Shown here: positions 16,211 to 26,044 of the stretch, in pieces
Position numbering within the stretch: position 1 is the stretch's first letter
How the letters are laid out: each line of letters opens with the position of its first letter
NCBI RefSeq assembly: GCF_002088935.1
Contig: NZ_NCSS01000006.1
Location: 2,078,407-2,142,406, forward strand
Source: Henriciella litoralis
Lineage (GTDB): Bacteria > Pseudomonadota > Alphaproteobacteria > Caulobacterales > Hyphomonadaceae
Reading direction: 5' to 3'
DNA length: 64,000 nucleotides
The notes under the pieces: generated by a model
The model's database searches: none
Seen by the model: only the letters and a program-made list of their open reading frames with translations
Told to the model about the DNA's origin: nothing
Translations under genes and position numbers: made by a program

Positions 16211-16513
16211 ATGGCTTCGAGCGATTATACCCGCGGCGAGATGAATATCGAAGCTCAGTCCAAGATGTATTCCGGCATGATGAGAGCAAGCGCCTGGGGC
16301 TCGCTCATCCTGCTGATTTCCGTCGGCTACATGGTCTTCACGCTCTCCATCGGCCTGAACTGGCTGGTCTCTCTCATCCTTATGGCTGGCGCAGGCCTTG
16401 CCATTGGTGTGGGCCTCGGCTTTGGCGGCGCCTGGATCGCAACAATTGTTGCGCTTGCTGGCCTTGCCCTGTTCATTCAGCTTCTGGTCGCCCTGTTCAG
16501 CATGGTGCTCTAG
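16211..16513 (+). CDS. aa3-type cytochrome c oxidase subunit IV
   Basis: 100 residues. The N-terminus (GEMNIEAQSKMYSGMM) followed by a membrane helix matches the short bacterial aa3 subunit IV (COX4_pro_2). Two further hydrophobic helices extend beyond the usual single-helix form of about 50 residues. It would sit in the inner membrane with the terminal oxidase. The main oxidase genes are not in the window. GGAG precedes the ATG. Confidence 0.75.
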   Translation: MASSDYTRGEMNIEAQSKMYSGMMRASAWGSLILLISVGYMVFTLSIGLNWLVSLILMAGAGLAIGVGLGFGGAWIATIVALAGLALFIQLLVALFSMVL

Positions 16514-16520
16514 CAGCGCG

Positions 16521-17684
16521 CTAAAGGCTGGCTGCCCAGCGGCGAACATCCTCTACAAACAGGTCCGGGACTTCCATGGCGGCAAAATGGCCGCCACTTG
16601 GCATGTCCACATAGTGGTTGACCTCATAGATGCGCTCGCACCAGCTGCGCGGCGGGATTTTGTAGACCCCATCCCCCGGATAGCTCGCAATACCCGTCGG
16701 CACACGCACGCGCTCCCCCGCCTTTAATTGCGAGCCACCCTCAAGGAAGAGCGCCGCATAATACCAGACTGACGTCGCGATCGCGTCATTGACCAGATAG
16801 ATCATGACATTGGTCAGCAACTGGTCACGCGTATAGACGTCAAACAGGCCGCCATCGGACAGGTCTGACCAGCCATGAAATTTCTCGACGATCCAGGCCG
16901 CCGTCCCCACAGGTGAGTCCATCAGCGCCATGGCAAGCGTCTGCGGCTTGGTTGCCTGTTGCTGGAGATAGGCGGTCTCGCTCTGCATGATGGCCTGCGA
17001 GGCCTTCAGCCATTCGATTTCTTCCGGCGTTTCCGGTGCAAGCGATGGCGGCCTGAGGCCGACCATGTTGAGATGGATCGCCTTGCAGCCGCCACCGGTT
17101 TCAACCGAATGATTGAGGCCGAGCCAGGACGTCACCAGACTGCCCCAGTCGCCGCCCTGTGCCAGATAGGTATCATAGCCGAGCACATCCCGCATCAGCT
17201 TGTCCCACAGCGCTGCGGTCGCCTTTTGGCCCAGCGGCGATGCCGGTTTGCCGGAGAAGCCATACCCAGGCAGTGACGGAACGATGAGGTCAAACGCGTC
17301 CTCGGCCTTGCCGCCATGGCGCGAGGGATAGGCCAATGGGCCAAGCGCGTCGTAAAACTCAAAGACCGAACCCGGCCAGCCATGGGTCAGCAGGAGTGGA
17401 CGCTTGCCGCCCGCTTCGCCAACAATGTGGAGGAAATGGATGTCCAGCCCGTCGACAGGCGCGGTAAATTGCGGCCAGGCATTGAGACGCTGCTCTGCGG
17501 CCCGCCAGTCATATTCGGTCAGCCAGTACTGGCGAAGGTCTTCCATGGCCGGGGTCGACATGCCGAACGCCCAGTCCCCACCGGCCTCTGGCGCAGGAAA
17601 CGGCCTATAGGCTTCAACGCGCGTCCTGATACGGGCGAGAACATCGTCACTGACATTGATGGAAAAGGGATTTGGGCCGCTCAT
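16521..17684 (-). CDS. epoxide hydrolase family protein (EHN domain plus alpha/beta hydrolase)
   Basis: 387 residues. An N-terminal EHN domain (residues about 5-110, INVSDDVLARI, WRAAEQRLNAWPQF) precedes an alpha/beta hydrolase core with the oxyanion motif LTHGWPGSVFEF. The nucleophile Asp is in LAQGGDWGSLV and the catalytic His in SGGHFAAMEVPDLF. Two features favour an epoxide hydrolase over an esterase: Asp at the nucleophile elbow and the EHN domain. It would open epoxides to diols; the substrate is unknown. It is convergent with the oxidase subunit gene. Confidence 0.88.
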   Translation of the reverse strand: MSGPNPFSINVSDDVLARIRTRVEAYRPFPAPEAGGDWAFGMSTPAMEDLRQYWLTEYDWRAAEQRLNAWPQFTAPVDGLDIHFLHIVGEAGGKRPLLLTHGWPGSVFEFYDALGPLAYPSRHGGKAEDAFDLIVPSLPGYGFSGKPASPLGQKATAALWDKLMRDVLGYDTYLAQGGDWGSLVTSWLGLNHSVETGGGCKAIHLNMVGLRPPSLAPETPEEIEWLKASQAIMQSETAYLQQQATKPQTLAMALMDSPVGTAAWIVEKFHGWSDLSDGGLFDVYTRDQLLTNVMIYLVNDAIATSVWYYAALFLEGGSQLKAGERVRVPTGIASYPGDGVYKIPPRSWCERIYEVNHYVDMPSGGHFAAMEVPDLFVEDVRRWAASL

Positions 17685-17765
17685 GCACGTGTCCTCCAGA
17701 CGATCTGGAGACAGACAAAGACCTGAAGCGCCCCAGCGTCAATATCACGCTAGGAGAGGCAAGGC

Positions 17766-17933
17766 CTATTCGAAGCCGGCTTGCACGTCGTTGAAATGTC
17801 CGGAGGTGGCGCCGCCCATCGCGGTAATCGCCCCGATCAGCCCGATGACCGTCAGCCCGAGGATCAGGCCGTATTCGACGGCGCTCGCGGCGCGTTCGTC
17901 ATGTATGTAACTGCGAACCCAGTGCCGGAGCAT
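17766..17933 (-). CDS. Flp family type IVb pilin
   Basis: 55 residues: a short basic leader, then SAVEYGLILGLTVIGLIGAI. The Glu-Tyr pair and the hydrophobic helix are the hallmark of the Flp/Fap pilin core. Processing would occur before the hydrophobic part, by TadV-type prepilin peptidase. No tad assembly gene is adjacent, so it is an orphan or works with a Tad system elsewhere. It lies 9 bases after the mutT stop on the same strand and may be transcribed with the argJ cluster. Confidence 0.85.
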   Translation of the reverse strand: MLRHWVRSYIHDERAASAVEYGLILGLTVIGLIGAITAMGGATSGHFNDVQAGFE

Positions 17934-17942
17934 CACTTCCCC

Positions 17943-18347
17943 TTAATAGCGCCGGGCAAGCTCCTCAAAGAGAGGGATATCTGCCGGAGGCGCCGGATAA
18001 TTTTTAAGGTCTTCGATCCGCACCCAGTCAAGACTTTGACCCTCGAGCGCTTTCGGTTCCCCGACCCAGTCTGTTACTTCGTAAAGTGGCATCAAAAGGT
18101 GAAAACTTTCATAATTGAAAGTTGCAAAACTTATCGGTCTCAAGGTTTCCGGATCGACCGTGATCTGCAGTTCTTCATACAGTTCACGGCAGAGCGCGGC
18201 TTCCGGCGCCTCGCCTTTTTCTACCTTACCGCCCGGAAACTCCCACAAGCCCGCCATCGATTTGCCTTCCGGCCTTTGCGCCATCAGGACCCGCCCATCG
18301 GCCCGGAAGATCGCCGCCGCAACAACAAGCACCAGACGTGTGCTCAT
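17943..18347 (-). CDS. mutT: MutT-type Nudix hydrolase (8-oxo-dGTP diphosphatase)
   Basis: 134 residues. The Nudix box is GGKVEKGEAPEAALCRELYEEL near residues 39-60, preceded by LMAQRPEGKSMAGLWEFP, the sequence of the MutT branch. It hydrolyses oxidised dGTP and so prevents A:T to C:G mutations. The ATG at 18345-18347 overlaps the argJ stop in ATGA, so translation is coupled. Confidence 0.9.
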   Translation of the reverse strand: MSTRLVLVVAAAIFRADGRVLMAQRPEGKSMAGLWEFPGGKVEKGEAPEAALCRELYEELQITVDPETLRPISFATFNYESFHLLMPLYEVTDWVGEPKALEGQSLDWVRIEDLKNYPAPPADIPLFEELARRY

Positions 18348-19594
18348 GTCCGGTAAGCGCCGTTGATGTCGACATAGCCATGCGTCAGGTCGCAGGTCCA
18401 CACCGTCCAGGCCTCATCGCCGGCTGCGACATCGACGCGGATGTCGAGCTCATCGCCCGCGAAATGAGCCGTCGCAAGCGCCTCATCATAGCCTGCCGCG
18501 CGCATGCCGCCTTCCGCGACCAGGTGATCGCCGAACCAGATCCGCATCTCATCCTTGAAGACCGGCTCAAGAGACTTGCCGACTGCCATGACGATCCGGC
18601 CCCAATTGGCATCGCCGGCCGCCATCGCTGTCTTGATCAGCGGTGAATTGGCAATATGCATCCCGATCGTCTTTGCCGAAGCCTGTGATGCAGCGCCCTC
18701 TATCCGGATGCGGACAAATTTAGACGCGCCTTCGCCATCCTTCACCAATTGATGCGCAAGGCCTTCAAGCACCTCATGCAAGGCAGCGCGCAGCGTATCG
18801 GTCCGCGGATCGTCCAGGTTTTCAATCGGCGCATGGCCTGCCTCACCGGTCGCAAACACCATACAGGTGTCGGACGTCGACGTATCGCCATCAACCGTGA
18901 CCGAGTTCAGCGTCCGGTCCACGATTTCACGTAGCAGCGCGTCAAGAACATCGGGGGCCACGGCGGCATCGGTGAAGACATAGCAAAGCATTGTCGCCAT
19001 GTTCGGCATGATCATGCCGGACCCTTTCAGTATCCCCGCCACAGCGACCGGCTTGCCGTCAATCTCACAGCTCGTGCCAGCGCCCTTGGGAAATGTGTCA
19101 GTGGTCATGAAGGCCCGCGCACAGGCCTCCCAGTCCGGCGACGCCAGCTTGTCCGCCAGTTCGGGCACGATCGAGCCGACATAGTTTGGGTCAGGCAGAG
19201 GCTCCCCGATAACGCCCGTCGCGGCCAGGAAGCAGTGCTCGCGCGCGACGCCCAGCGTCTCTGTCAGAGCCGTCAGCGTTGCGTCATTCTTCTGCGTGCC
19301 GGCCTTGCCGGTAAACGCGTTCGAATTGCCCGAATTGGCGATCACGGCGCGGCCCTGCCCGCCGCCCAGCCTCAGGGCTTCACGGCACCAGTCGACATCG
19401 GCTGACGCTGTATGGGAGCGTGTAAAAACGCCCGCAACGCTGGTGTTTTCAGGCAGCACGAACAGGAAGACATCGTCGCGTTCAATACCGCGCCGCGCAT
19501 AGAACCCACGTGAGCAGGTCGCTGCGCGAACGCCTTTGACCTGCGGCAGATCAGGAAACTGCTTAGGGGCGAATGGGGAAGGTTTCAGGTTCAC
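18344..19594 (-). CDS. argJ: bifunctional glutamate N-acetyltransferase/N-acetylglutamate synthase
   Basis: 416 residues, the normal length. ArgJ moves acetyl from N-acetylornithine to glutamate, recycling the acetyl group in arginine biosynthesis. The autocleavage motif is MPNMATMLCYVF, where the Thr becomes the N-terminal nucleophile of the beta chain. Also seen are TVDGDTSTSDT and IANSPLIKTAMAAGDANWGR. It overlaps mutT (ATGA) and the parvulin gene upstream, forming the parvulin-argJ-mutT operon known next to secA in alphaproteobacteria. Confidence 0.95.
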   Translation of the reverse strand: MNLKPSPFAPKQFPDLPQVKGVRAATCSRGFYARRGIERDDVFLFVLPENTSVAGVFTRSHTASADVDWCREALRLGGGQGRAVIANSGNSNAFTGKAGTQKNDATLTALTETLGVAREHCFLAATGVIGEPLPDPNYVGSIVPELADKLASPDWEACARAFMTTDTFPKGAGTSCEIDGKPVAVAGILKGSGMIMPNMATMLCYVFTDAAVAPDVLDALLREIVDRTLNSVTVDGDTSTSDTCMVFATGEAGHAPIENLDDPRTDTLRAALHEVLEGLAHQLVKDGEGASKFVRIRIEGAASQASAKTIGMHIANSPLIKTAMAAGDANWGRIVMAVGKSLEPVFKDEMRIWFGDHLVAEGGMRAAGYDEALATAHFAGDELDIRVDVAAGDEAWTVWTCDLTHGYVDINGAYRT

Positions 19595-20526
19595 TCGGTT
19601 GGTTCCTCATCTTCGGCGGGTTCTTCAGCTTGTACTTCGCCGTCTTCGTCTTCGGATGCGCGCTCAATGGGCGGGCCACCGTCGCGCTGTTTAATATCCG
19701 CGCTGGCGCGCAAATCCTGTAGAATCTCGCTGATCTGCGTGAACGTCAGATAGGTCACGATCTCCGGGCGCATCTCTTCCTTCGTCTTCGGAGGCCGCGT
19801 GCGCCGCTGCTCGACTTTCAGGATATGCCAGCCCTGTTCGGACTCAAACGGCTCGGAAATCTCGCCAACTGCCGTATCCGCGATCACCGACGGAAACGGG
19901 TCAATCATGTCATTCGGCGCGACCCAGCCAAAAGACCCACCATCGAGACGGGTGCGCGTATCGGTTGAGTATTCAAAAGCCAGCGCCGTGAAGTCCTCGC
20001 CAGCGCGCGCCTTCTCAAGCACCTCTTCGGCTTCTTCCTTCGTTTCTGTGAGGATGTGGCGAATACGCACCTCATCATCGAGCTGCTGAAGGCGGACCTG
20101 CTCATCATACATCTTGTCGATGGCCGCTTCATTCACCTCGGTGGCCACAAGGTCTTCCATCAGGAAGTTACCAAGCAACCGCTCGCGCGCGGTTTCGAGA
20201 CGCCGCTGGGCAGCTGGTGTCTTGTCGAGCCCCCTGCGAACCGCTTCCTGCGACAACAGGCGCTGGTCGATCAGCTGGTCCAGCACAAGCTGGTAATCGG
20301 TATGGTCGGGGCCAAAGCCTTCGCCCGGCTCGATGCGCCCCTGCGACACCGCTTCCAGCTCCACATCGGAGATATAAATGGGCTCGCCATTAATCATGGC
20401 AGCTGTTGACGCATCAAAGCCCACCTGGCGCTCCGTGCGCGGCGCATCCGTGTCTTGGCCGCATCCGGCCACGAGAAGCGCGGACGACAACACCAGTGAG
20501 ATTATTAGAGAACGGCACATATTCAT
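19591..20526 (-). CDS. parvulin-type peptidyl-prolyl isomerase lipoprotein
   Basis: 311 residues. The signal peptide ends in a lipobox LLVAGC. An N-terminal SurA/PrsA-like helical part (residues about 40-140, with INGEPIYISDVELEA and DQLIDQRLLSQEAVRRGL) precedes a rotamase domain with RIRHILTETKEEAEE, GGSFGWV and FESEQGWHILKVE. The tail is highly acidic (Glu/Asp-rich). It would help fold exported proteins in the periplasm. Its stop overlaps the argJ start by 4 bases. secA diverges from it, sharing a promoter region of about 190 bases. Confidence 0.88.
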   Translation of the reverse strand: MNMCRSLIISLVLSSALLVAGCGQDTDAPRTERQVGFDASTAAMINGEPIYISDVELEAVSQGRIEPGEGFGPDHTDYQLVLDQLIDQRLLSQEAVRRGLDKTPAAQRRLETARERLLGNFLMEDLVATEVNEAAIDKMYDEQVRLQQLDDEVRIRHILTETKEEAEEVLEKARAGEDFTALAFEYSTDTRTRLDGGSFGWVAPNDMIDPFPSVIADTAVGEISEPFESEQGWHILKVEQRRTRPPKTKEEMRPEIVTYLTFTQISEILQDLRASADIKQRDGGPPIERASEDEDGEVQAEEPAEDEEPTE

Positions 20527-20628
20527 GTGAGAGTCCTTGTGTTTCTGCTACAGCCACCCGCATTGACACCCATTCGTGGCGTTCTTAAGTCTCCGGCGGG
20601 TACTGGTCGAGAGGTTATGTTGCCCGAA

Positions 20629-20647
20629 GCACACGACCCTCGTGTGC
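20629..20647 (+). promoter_or_regulatory. hairpin in the secA upstream region
   Basis: GCACACGA, loop CCC, TCGTGTGC: a perfect 8-bp stem 69 bases before secA. AGGAGG follows at 20673-20678 but is too far from the secA ATG to be its ribosome-binding site. Confidence 0.4.
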
Positions 20648-20715
20648 ACCTCCTGTAAAGAGTTTGAAGGCAGGAGGACTCATCCAAGTCAACAGCGCGA
20701 TTGGTGCTTGATCCT

Positions 20716-23490
20716 ATGCTTTCCGTTGCCCGCAAGATTTTCGGTTCGTCGAATGACAGGCAGATCAAACCCATGCGAAAGCGGGCCGAGAAGATTAACG
20801 CGCTCGAGCCAGCCATGCAGGCGCTCTCGGATGAGGAGCTCAAAGCCAAAACGGTAGAGTTCCGCAAACGCCTCGATGCCGGCGAAACCCTGGACGATCT
20901 TCTCGAAGAAGCTTTCGCCGTTGTCCGCGAAGGTTCTGTGCGCGCCCTCGGCATGCGCCATTTCGACGTTCAGCTGATCGGCGGCATGGTGCTGCACCGC
21001 GGCGCGATCGCAGAGATGCGCACCGGTGAAGGTAAGACGCTTGTGGCGACGCTCGCCGTCTACCTCAATGCGCTCGCCGGCAAGGGCGTCCACGTCATCA
21101 CCGTCAACGACTATCTCGCCAGCCGCGACGCCGAATGGATGGGCAAGCTCTACGGCTTCCTCGGCATGACGACCGGCACGATCGTGCACGGACTGAATGA
21201 CCAGGAACGCAAGGCGGCCTATGCCTGCGACATCACCTACGGCACGAATAACGAGTTTGGCTTCGACTATCTTCGCGACAATATGAAGTACTCGCTCGAA
21301 CAGATGGCCCAGCGCGGTCACGCCTATGCCATCGTCGACGAGGTCGACTCCATCCTGATCGACGAAGCCCGCACGCCGCTTATCATTTCCGGCCCGACGG
21401 ATGACCGCTCCGATCTTTATCGCACGGTCAACGAAATGATCCCCAAGCTCGAGCCGGAAACGGATTATGAGCTCGACGAAAAACAGCGCTCCGTCATCTA
21501 TACCGAAGAAGGTATAGAGAAGATGGAAGAGATGCTTGAGGAAGCCGGTCTTCTCGACGGCTCGCTCTGGGATCCGCAAAACGTTTCAGTGGTTCACCAC
21601 GCCAACCAGGCCCTTCGCGCGCACACCTTGTTCCACCGCGACAAGGAATACCTGCTGAAAGACGGCCAAGTCATGCTCGTTGACGAGTTCACGGGCCGTA
21701 TGATGGATGGCCGCCGCCTGTCTGAGGGCCTCCACCAGGCCATCGAGGCCAAGGAAGGCGTTGAGATCAAGCCTGAGAACCAGACGCTCGCCTCGATCAC
21801 CTTCCAGAACTATTTCCGCCTCTATGAAAAGCTCGCCGGTATGACCGGTACGGCCATCACTGAAGCGGCCGAATTTGCAGATATCTACAAGCTGGAAGTG
21901 TTCCAGCTGCCGACCAACAAGCCGATCCAGCGGATCGATGAAGATGACGTCGTCTACCGCGTCGCGTCGGCCAAATATCAGGAAATCATCAATGAGGTGC
22001 GCGACGCCCGCGCCAAGGGCCAGCCGGTCCTGCTCGGCACCGCCTCGATTGAGAAGTCCGAAATCGTCTCGACGCTGCTGACGCAAGCAAAGATCCCGCA
22101 CAAGGTTCTGAACGCCCGTCACCACGAGAAGGAAGCCGAAATCATCGCCGATGCCGGCCTGCCTGGCGCGATCACGGTGGCAACCAACATGGCTGGTCGC
22201 GGGACCGACATTCAGCTCGGCGGCAACCTCGAAATGCGCCTCTGGAAAGCCATCGACGAGTACAAGACCAAGCATGGCCGCGAGCCTTCCGATGAGGAAG
22301 AGCGCGCGATGGAAGAAGAGATCAAAGCCGAGATCGCTGTCGGCAAGAAGGAAGCGCTTGCTGCGGGCGGCCTCTTCGTTCTCGGCACCGAACGCCATGA
22401 AAGCCGCCGCATCGATAACCAGCTGCGCGGCCGGACCGGCCGTCAGGGTGACCCGGGCAAATCGAAATTCTTCATCTCGGTCGAAGATGACCTGATGCGC
22501 GTGTTCGCCGCCGACCGGCTCAACTCCATCATGAAGAGCCTCGGCATCAAGGAAGACGAAGGCATCACCCATCCGTGGATGAACAAGGCCATCGAAACCT
22601 CGCAGAAAAAGATCGAGGAACGCAATTTCGAGATCCGTAAGAACGTCCTGAAATACGACGACGTCATCAATGACCAGCGTAAGGCCATCTTTGAGCAGCG
22701 CCGTGAATTCATGCACGCCGAAGCGGTGACCGACGACGTCACCGAGATGCGTCACGACGTGGTCGATGAACTCGTCTCGATCGCAATGCCGGAAAAGGCC
22801 TTTGTCGAGCAGTGGGACGTCGAGGGCCTGACCGAAGAACTGAAAAACCAGCTCGCGCTGGATCTTCCGATCAAGGATTGGGCTGCCGAAGAAGGCGTCG
22901 CCAATGCCGAGATCGCAGAGCGTGTCCGCGCCGCCGCCGACGAAGCCTTCGAGAACAAGGTCACGCTTGCCGGTGGCAATCAGATCCGTCAGGTCGAAAA
23001 GCAGGTCCTCCTGCAGGTGCTCGACCAGAAATGGCGCAACCACCTCCAGCAAATTGACCAGCTACGCTCGGTTATTCACCTGCGCTCCTACGGTCAGCGC
23101 GATCCGCTGAACGAGTTCAAGGAAGAAGCCTTCAAGCTGTTCAATGAATTGCTCAGCTCGATGCGCACCGAAGTGACGCGCATCCTGATGAACATCCGCA
23201 TTGCGCCGCCACCAACAGAAGACCAGCGCGCACAGATGGCCGCCGCCCGTGCAGACATCCTGAAGCGTGAATCACTGGAAGAAACGCACCTCAACCCGGA
23301 TACGGGCGACAATGAAATGACGCCCGACGTGGTTGAAGGCCCGAATGACCCGCATGCCGGCCCGCCGCTTCACCAGGCAGAGGCTGACTGGTCAAAGACC
23401 CCGCGCAACGCGGCCTGCCCTTGTGGCTCCGGCAAGAAGTACAAACATTGCCACGGCTCCCTGACAGGCGCAGACCAGCGCCGCGTCTAG
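20716..23490 (+). CDS. secA: preprotein translocase ATPase SecA
   Basis: 924 residues. SecA drives unfolded exported proteins through SecYEG. Walker A is [14 protein letters not shown]; the second NBD motif is [31 protein letters not shown] and [18 protein letters not shown] follow. The C-terminus has a zinc-binding SEC-C tail, [13 protein letters not shown] choose the ATG at 20716 because [15 protein letters not shown] is the family's usual start. A TTG at 20701 and a GTG at 20704 are possible, and no good Shine-Dalgarno is close to any of them. Confidence 0.96.
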   Translation: MLSVARKIFGSSNDRQIKPMRKRAEKINALEPAMQALSDEELKAKTVEFRKRLDAGETLDDLLEEAFAVVREGSVRALGMRHFDVQLIGGMVLHRGAIAEMRTGEGKTLVATLAVYLNALAGKGVHVITVNDYLASRDAEWMGKLYGFLGMTTGTIVHGLNDQERKAAYACDITYGTNNEFGFDYLRDNMKYSLEQMAQRGHAYAIVDEVDSILIDEARTPLIISGPTDDRSDLYRTVNEMIPKLEPETDYELDEKQRSVIYTEEGIEKMEEMLEEAGLLDGSLWDPQNVSVVHHANQALRAHTLFHRDKEYLLKDGQVMLVDEFTGRMMDGRRLSEGLHQAIEAKEGVEIKPENQTLASITFQNYFRLYEKLAGMTGTAITEAAEFADIYKLEVFQLPTNKPIQRIDEDDVVYRVASAKYQEIINEVRDARAKGQPVLLGTASIEKSEIVSTLLTQAKIPHKVLNARHHEKEAEIIADAGLPGAITVATNMAGRGTDIQLGGNLEMRLWKAIDEYKTKHGREPSDEEERAMEEEIKAEIAVGKKEALAAGGLFVLGTERHESRRIDNQLRGRTGRQGDPGKSKFFISVEDDLMRVFAADRLNSIMKSLGIKEDEGITHPWMNKAIETSQKKIEERNFEIRKNVLKYDDVINDQRKAIFEQRREFMHAEAVTDDVTEMRHDVVDELVSIAMPEKAFVEQWDVEGLTEELKNQLALDLPIKDWAAEEGVANAEIAERVRAAADEAFENKVTLAGGNQIRQVEKQVLLQVLDQKWRNHLQQIDQLRSVIHLRSYGQRDPLNEFKEEAFKLFNELLSSMRTEVTRILMNIRIAPPPTEDQRAQMAAARADILKRESLEETHLNPDTGDNEMTPDVVEGPNDPHAGPPLHQAEADWSKTPRNAACPCGSGKKYKHCHGSLTGADQRRV

Positions 23491-23517
23491 GCCAGCAAAA
23501 CCCATCGCAAACGTATC

Positions 23518-23545
23518 AAAGCCGGCCCAAAATGGCCGGCTTTTT
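23518..23545 (+). terminator. intrinsic terminator of secA
   Basis: AAAGCCGGCC, loop CAAAAT, GGCCGGC then TTTTT, 28 bases after the stop. Confidence 0.92.
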
Positions 23546-23593
23546 CGTGCGGGTCTCACGGAGGGCAAGCGGGCCAAACCTGATCAAGGCTAC

Positions 23594-23625
23594 AAAAAAG
23601 GCCGCCCCTTAAAGGAGCGGCCTTT
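23594..23625 (-). terminator. intrinsic terminator of the mechanosensitive channel-like gene
   Basis: Stem AAAGGCCGC and GCGGCCTTT at 23597-23625. On the minus strand it ends in TTTTTT. Confidence 0.85.
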
Positions 23626-23648
23626 GATATTTTAAGGATCAGCCCGGT

Positions 23649-24857
23649 TTACTTGGGCGTGCCGTCTTTGCGGCTCCACTTTTCCAGCTGCTTGCCGAAC
23701 CAGTCGCGTCCGCCCCAGCCGAAGCCGATGCCGACGGCGATGGCGATACCCACGGCCAGACCCATGACGAGCATTTCCGCGACGTTGAGAACGAACTCAC
23801 CGCCTGTTGGATCAAGCTCCATGCGGGAGATACCGAGGATAACGGCAAGGCCAACGATGATCCATTTCACGACATTCGCGACCGTGTCGCTGATGCCGGA
23901 ACCGGTCGCCGCCATGGCACCGCTCACGAGGCGGGCAATGATCACGCCAGCCACAATGATGATTGTGCCGAAGACGATCGAGGCTGCCAGATCAAGCACC
24001 GTATAGGTCGCATTGGTCAGGACATCGAACTCAAGCGCACGCATGGCCTGGATGAGGCCCAGCAGCACGATGAAGAACAGCGCCGCCTTGGCGATAACGC
24101 TCGACGCGGTGAGGCCTTTATCGGCACCCTTCAGGATACCAAGCTCTGCCACAGCCGAATCGACGCCGAAACTCGGCAGCGTCCGCATGATCAGATTATG
24201 GACGAACCGTCCGATGATCACGAAGATCGTCAGCAGGATGGCCGCAATCAGAATGTTCGGGATCGCCGAAACAATGCTGCGTAGCATTTCATTGGCCGGT
24301 TGCGAGATCGCTTCGATGTTCAGCACATCAAAAGCGGCAATCGCGCCCAGAATGCCGATAATCGCAGCAAGCACAGTCGCGGTGATACCCGAAATATTGA
24401 CCGGGCCAGACGCCAGACCAAGCTTTTCAGGCACAGGGTCTGCAAACACAAACACGGCTTTTGCCGTCTTTTGCACGACGTTCGCGACGATCATGAACAG
24501 GATGAAGAGGATAACCGCACCGAAGATGTTCGGCAGGTAACCAAGGACATCATCAAGCATGTTGTTCAGCGGATCGACGATTTGCGTCAGCTCCAGCCGC
24601 GTTAAGGCCTGTATCACGCCAATCAGGAAAATGATCCAGAAAGCGGCAATGCCGAGACTGTCGCCAAGCGACTTGGTCGCCTTACCATCCGGATCGGCCG
24701 GACCTTTCCCAAATCCTGTCTTGTTGATCGCCGTGGAAATTACCCACTTCACCATCAGGGCGATGACATAGGCCACCACAAGGATGAGAATCGCGAACAG
24801 GATTTTGGGGCCATAGGCCTCCACCTGTCTCATTAGATTGTTCCAGAACTCTTCCAT
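23649..24857 (-). CDS. mechanosensitive channel-like protein with repeated TM helices (CmpX type)
   Basis: 402 residues, almost all hydrophobic. At least eight membrane segments are visible, organised as repeats of the TM-helix domain of the MscS relatives (for example NNLMRQVEAYGPKILFAI, LGYLPNIFGAVILFILFMIV, IPNILIAAILLTIFVI). It lacks the soluble MscS beta domain, so it fits the CmpX-like group. These are inner-membrane proteins linked to osmotic or c-di-GMP signalling in a few species. The ATG at 24855-24857 has AAGGG upstream. Channel activity is inferred. Confidence 0.8.
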   Translation of the reverse strand: MEEFWNNLMRQVEAYGPKILFAILILVVAYVIALMVKWVISTAINKTGFGKGPADPDGKATKSLGDSLGIAAFWIIFLIGVIQALTRLELTQIVDPLNNMLDDVLGYLPNIFGAVILFILFMIVANVVQKTAKAVFVFADPVPEKLGLASGPVNISGITATVLAAIIGILGAIAAFDVLNIEAISQPANEMLRSIVSAIPNILIAAILLTIFVIIGRFVHNLIMRTLPSFGVDSAVAELGILKGADKGLTASSVIAKAALFFIVLLGLIQAMRALEFDVLTNATYTVLDLAASIVFGTIIIVAGVIIARLVSGAMAATGSGISDTVANVVKWIIVGLAVILGISRMELDPTGGEFVLNVAEMLVMGLAVGIAIAVGIGFGWGGRDWFGKQLEKWSRKDGTPK

Positions 24858-24927
24858 ATCAGCCCTTTCATATGAAAATATTGCACGTGCCCTAAAATAT
24901 GTACCGATGGGGCGCTGAGGCAAGAAA

Positions 24928-25827
24928 TTAGTCTAGAGGTTGAAACTCCGCATCCACATCCTCGGCGAGCCGGTAGGCGGTGTGATGTTTTAATTGGTCC
25001 GTCACAGCGCCCGCCTCCCCCATCAAGGAGTAGGTCGGGATGGGTTTGCCCATGATGAGGTCAAATTCGGCGCGCTTCTTGTTCAGCAATTCGTGGAACA
25101 GCGTGATGTCACGCAGCTCGCCATTGATCCTGGACAGTCTGTAGAACAATCGGGAATTGGTGGCGCCGACATGTAGCGGGACAATTGGTGCGCCCTGCTT
25201 GCGGGCGAGACTGACAACGGTTGAGAACCAGGGTTGCTCGGTCAACACGCCATCCTGTTTCTTGGCCAGCTTGCCAGACGGGAAGATGACAACGCACTTT
25301 TCCTGCTCGAATGCCGCAGCGGCCCGTTTGAGCGTCTCGCGGGTCTTGGCCGGGCTTCTTTTGTCGGCGACCCATTCAATCGGAATGATCACATCCTCGA
25401 ACTGCGGGTTCACTCTCATCGCGTCTGCATTTGCGAAGAAGACGACATCCTTGCGCCGCTCAGTCAGCGCATCCCAGACGGCCACACCGTCAGCCAGACC
25501 CGTCGGATGATTGCAGGCCACCACCACGCGGCCCTTTTCGGGTAGCCGGTCAAAATGGTGCAGCGTCAGCTGAACATCGAGTTCGCGTGAGAGATACTCA
25601 AACGATTCCCGGCCGTTTAGCTGCATCAACGCATCGGCCATATTGCGGGCCTTGCGATAGCCGAGCATGGCGTAAAGCACCCGGCGCGTCAGCGGCCATG
25701 ACCAGTGTCCGGCAAAGCTTGGACACCGCTCCTTGATCAGCGTGTCGACGATATGCTCGTCACTTTGATCGAGCCCCTGCAAAAAGACTGAAGAAGTTTC
25801 ATTTTTTTTCGCAATGTCTTGCGCCAT
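24928..25827 (-). CDS. lysophospholipid acyltransferase-like protein (hemolysin-type family)
   Basis: 299 residues. The acyltransferase motif is VACNHPTGLADG, a His-Asp block with one more residue than in classic PlsC and similar to the NHPLGG type of the hemolysin-like family. FPSGKLAKK and GAPIVPLHVGA form later motifs. It would acylate a lysolipid or an amino-lipid such as lyso-ornithine lipid (inference). GGAG lies 8 bases before the ATG at 25825-25827; an ATG 21 bases upstream is possible. It lies 70 bases upstream of the channel-like gene on the same strand. Confidence 0.75.
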   Translation of the reverse strand: MAQDIAKKNETSSVFLQGLDQSDEHIVDTLIKERCPSFAGHWSWPLTRRVLYAMLGYRKARNMADALMQLNGRESFEYLSRELDVQLTLHHFDRLPEKGRVVVACNHPTGLADGVAVWDALTERRKDVVFFANADAMRVNPQFEDVIIPIEWVADKRSPAKTRETLKRAAAAFEQEKCVVIFPSGKLAKKQDGVLTEQPWFSTVVSLARKQGAPIVPLHVGATNSRLFYRLSRINGELRDITLFHELLNKKRAEFDLIMGKPIPTYSLMGEAGAVTDQLKHHTAYRLAEDVDAEFQPLD

Positions 25828-26044
25828 GCCATCTCCGCCCTGGGTCATCCTGGCCAGGCTGAATCGCCTGTGACTGTTGAGTTTAGCACAGATTCCAGGG
25901 CCTGCACGGTCATCTCTGCGTCGTCAGATTGTAAAGGTTTCATCAATGTTCGCTTTACCAAGCTGTAAGGCGTCGGTGCGAGATTGGCGTCAGAGGGAGC
26001 GGGTCCGACCTGCCTCAGCAATTGGAATAGACAGGGTAGAGTCA

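Noticed and set aside
21586..23052. Long minus-strand frame of 488 codons opposite secA
   Set aside because: It mirrors the secA codons exactly in phase, lacks a ribosome site, and has no recognisable domain.
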